DNA of 7,235 bases from an uncultured Flavobacteriales bacterium. GTDB lineage: Bacteria; Bacteroidota; Bacteroidia; Flavobacteriales_E; Vicingaceae. The notes beneath the pieces were generated by a model, which was given only the letters and a program-made list of their open reading frames with translations, was not told where the DNA came from and searched no databases. The translations under genes were made by a program, and so were the position numbers. This document shows positions 5,919-7,235 of the stretch, in pieces (the stretch's first letter is position 1; each line of letters begins with the position of its first letter). The DNA lies in the NCBI GenBank assembly GCA_937925525.1, contig CALALS010000215.1:1-7235 (forward strand), given 5' to 3'.

Positions 5919-5926
5919 TATATTTG
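5919..5926 (+). promoter_or_regulatory. Bacteroidota-type -7 box (TAnnTTTG) for the nif3-like gene
   Basis: TATATTTG on the plus strand, with 13 nt between it and the ATG at 5940, implies a very short leader. It lies in the 87-bp AT-rich divergent region shared with the antitoxin promoter. No convincing -33 element is seen. Confidence 0.6.
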
Positions 5927-5939
5927 CCAAAACAAAGCT

Positions 5940-7037
5940 ATGTCAACTATAAAAGAAGTTATATCAGCTATTGAAAAGTTTGCTCCTTTAAGCTACCAGG
6001 AAAGTTATGATAATGCCGGACTAATTGTCGGAAATGCTAATGAAGATGTTAAAGGCGTATTACTATGCTTAGACAGTATAGAAGCAACCATTGATGAGGC
6101 TATTTCAAAGAAATGCAACTTAGTTATTGCCCATCATCCTATTGTATTTAGCGGTTTAAAGTCAATTACCGGAAAGAACTACATTGAAAGAACGATCATA
6201 AAAGCCATTAAAAACGACATTGCCATTTATGCTGCTCACACCAATCTGGATAATGTAAAACAAGGCGTTAACAAAAAAATAGCCGATAAAATTGGATTAG
6301 AAAAACTAAGTATTCTTTCGCCTAAATCAAATGAATTAAAGAAACTGGTATGTTTTGTTCCTAAAACACATCTTAATGACGTTAGAACGGCTTTATTTAA
6401 TAGCGGTTGCGGTGAAATAGGAAATTATGACCAATGTAGCTTTAATATTGAAGGAACCGGAACGTTTAGAGCCGGAGAAAATACCAATCCTTTTGTAGGA
6501 AATAAAGGCGAAATGCATCAGGAAGAAGAGATTAGAGTAGAAACTATTTTTGAAAGCTATAAACAAAGCAAGATTATTTCTGCTATGATAGCTGCTCACC
6601 CGTATGAAGAAGTAGCTTACGACATTTACCCTCTTGCCAATAAAAACAATGAAGTTGGAAGCGGCATGGTAGGCGAACTACCCAAAGAAATGAGTGAAAC
6701 CGACTTTCTGCAACACCTTAAACAAACATTTAACGCAGAAGGAATAAGATATACCCATCTAAAAAACAAAGCAGTAAAAAAAGTAGCCGTTTGCGGAGGT
6801 TCAGGAAGTTTTCTTTTACCTGCTGCTATTCAGCAAGGATGTGATGTATTTGTAACGGCAGATTTCAAATATCACCAGTTTTTTGATGCCGAAAACAAGA
6901 TTGTTATAGCCGACATAGGACATTATGAAAGTGAGCAATTTACAGTAGAAATATTTGACGCTATTATTAAAGAAAATTTTTCTACCTTTGCCACCTATTT
7001 TTCAGAAACAAAAACGAATCCAATTAACTATTTATAA
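5940..7037 (+). CDS. Nif3-like dinuclear metal-centre protein (YqfO/GTP cyclohydrolase I type 2 family)
   Basis: The 365-residue protein has the split Nif3 domain with a central insertion, as in the long YqfO-type members. Seen: Tyr-Asp-Asn-x-Gly-Leu (23-28); metal-ligand motif Ala-His-His-Pro (64-67); Ala-His-Thr-Asn-Leu-Asp (99-104); the inserted PII/CutA-like domain (about 135-235) with a Cys-Gly-x-Ile-Gly-x-Tyr and Gly-Thr-Phe region and Ala-His-Pro-Tyr-Glu-Glu (219-224); and the second Nif3 half with Gly-Gly-Ser-Gly-Ser (286-290) and Asp-Ile-Gly-His-x-x-x-Glu (325-332). His65, His66, Asp104, His328 and Glu332 match the expected dinuclear metal ligands. Databases often call it GTP cyclohydrolase 1 type 2, but the cellular substrate of most members is unsettled, so that name is not secure. 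The ATG follows a TATATTTG box by 13 nt. The next gene starts 3 bp after the stop. Confidence 0.94.
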   Translation: MSTIKEVISAIEKFAPLSYQESYDNAGLIVGNANEDVKGVLLCLDSIEATIDEAISKKCNLVIAHHPIVFSGLKSITGKNYIERTIIKAIKNDIAIYAAHTNLDNVKQGVNKKIADKIGLEKLSILSPKSNELKKLVCFVPKTHLNDVRTALFNSGCGEIGNYDQCSFNIEGTGTFRAGENTNPFVGNKGEMHQEEEIRVETIFESYKQSKIISAMIAAHPYEEVAYDIYPLANKNNEVGSGMVGELPKEMSETDFLQHLKQTFNAEGIRYTHLKNKAVKKVAVCGGSGSFLLPAAIQQGCDVFVTADFKYHQFFDAENKIVIADIGHYESEQFTVEIFDAIIKENFSTFATYFSETKTNPINYL

Positions 7038-7040
7038 ATT

Positions 7041-7235
7041 ATGGCTAAAAAAGACCAAGCAGTTGAGGATAAATTAAGAGCACTTTACAATCTTCAACAA
7101 GTTGATTCTAAAATTGATAGCATTAGACAAATTAGAGGGGAATTACCTTTAGAAGTTCAAGACCTTGAAGATGAAATTGCAGGACTTGAAACCAGAATGG
7201 AAAAGTTTAATGAAGAGACCAAAGAGCTTGAAAAC
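7041..7235 (+). CDS. Coiled-coil zinc-ribbon protein (PF02591/CT398-like), 3' partial
   Basis: The ATG at 7041, 3 bp after the nif3-like stop, opens a frame that runs to the window edge: 65 codons with no stop. The visible part is rich in Glu, Lys, Leu and Gln with heptad-like spacing. It begins Ala-Lys-Lys-Asp, followed by Leu-Arg-Ala-Leu-Tyr-x-Leu-Gln-x-Val-Asp-Ser-Lys-Ile-Asp and an Arg-Gly-Glu-Leu-Pro turn between two helices. This is the typical N-terminus of the Bacteroidota proteins that carry a long coiled-coil hairpin followed by a C-terminal four-Cys zinc ribbon; the ribbon itself would lie beyond the window and is not seen. Position directly after nif3 supports the call, since the two are commonly paired. 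The precise function is unclear; a nucleic-acid or regulatory scaffold role has been proposed for relatives. Confidence 0.85.
   Translation, partial: MAKKDQAVEDKLRALYNLQQVDSKIDSIRQIRGELPLEVQDLEDEIAGLETRMEKFNEETKELEN

Noticed and set aside
5853..5939. Possible attachment site or insertion-sequence remnant in the AT-rich divergent region
   Set aside because: No matching direct repeat is seen on the other side of the toxin-antitoxin pair (5231-5286), and no transposase or integrase is present.
6393..6599. Minus-strand open frame inside the nif3-like gene
   Set aside because: It is antisense to the conserved inserted domain and has no recognisable features.

Overview
The window is AT-rich DNA that looks like a member of the Bacteroidota (Gram-negative). 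This rests on three things: lpxK, a lipid A gene; the pairings lpxK-punA and nif3-(zinc-ribbon coiled-coil protein), which are familiar neighbourhoods in that phylum; and three copies of the octamer TATATTTG just upstream of genes, matching the Bacteroidota -7 promoter consensus TAnnTTTG. I cannot place it to order or genus.

Layout. (1) Positions 1-1903, + strand: the 3' part of a WG-repeat protein whose start lies outside the window, followed with overlap or near-contact by a NudL-type CoA pyrophosphatase (Nudix). (2) Positions 1895-5230, - strand: a tight run transcribed lpxK -> punA -> gatB (lipid A 4'-kinase, purine nucleoside phosphorylase, Asp/Glu-tRNA amidotransferase subunit B). lpxK and punA overlap by 29 bp, and punA and gatB are 2 bp apart. 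gatB converges on nudL with a 9-bp overlap of the two 3' ends. (3) Positions 5287-5852, - strand: a type II toxin-antitoxin pair (ribbon-helix-helix antitoxin, then MazF/PemK toxin, joined by an ATGA overlap), sitting directly upstream of lpxK in the same direction. (4) Positions 5940-7235, + strand: a Nif3/YqfO-type dinuclear-metal protein followed after 3 bp by the start of a coiled-coil zinc-ribbon protein that runs off the window.

Functionally this is mostly housekeeping: envelope lipid A synthesis, purine salvage, tRNA-dependent amidation and nucleotide/CoA clean-up. A small mobile-type stress module (the toxin-antitoxin pair) is wedged between the divergent nif3 and lpxK transcription units. 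No gap exceeds 90 bp, so there is no large unexplained non-coding stretch. I see no tRNA, rRNA, CRISPR array, insertion sequence or strong rho-independent terminator. I did not find a convincing undescribed system. The points most worth a second look are an Asn-to-Asp change at the base-specificity position of the purine nucleoside phosphorylase, the near-leaderless GTG start of lpxK, the strict 34-residue period of the WG protein, and the nif3/zinc-ribbon pairing.
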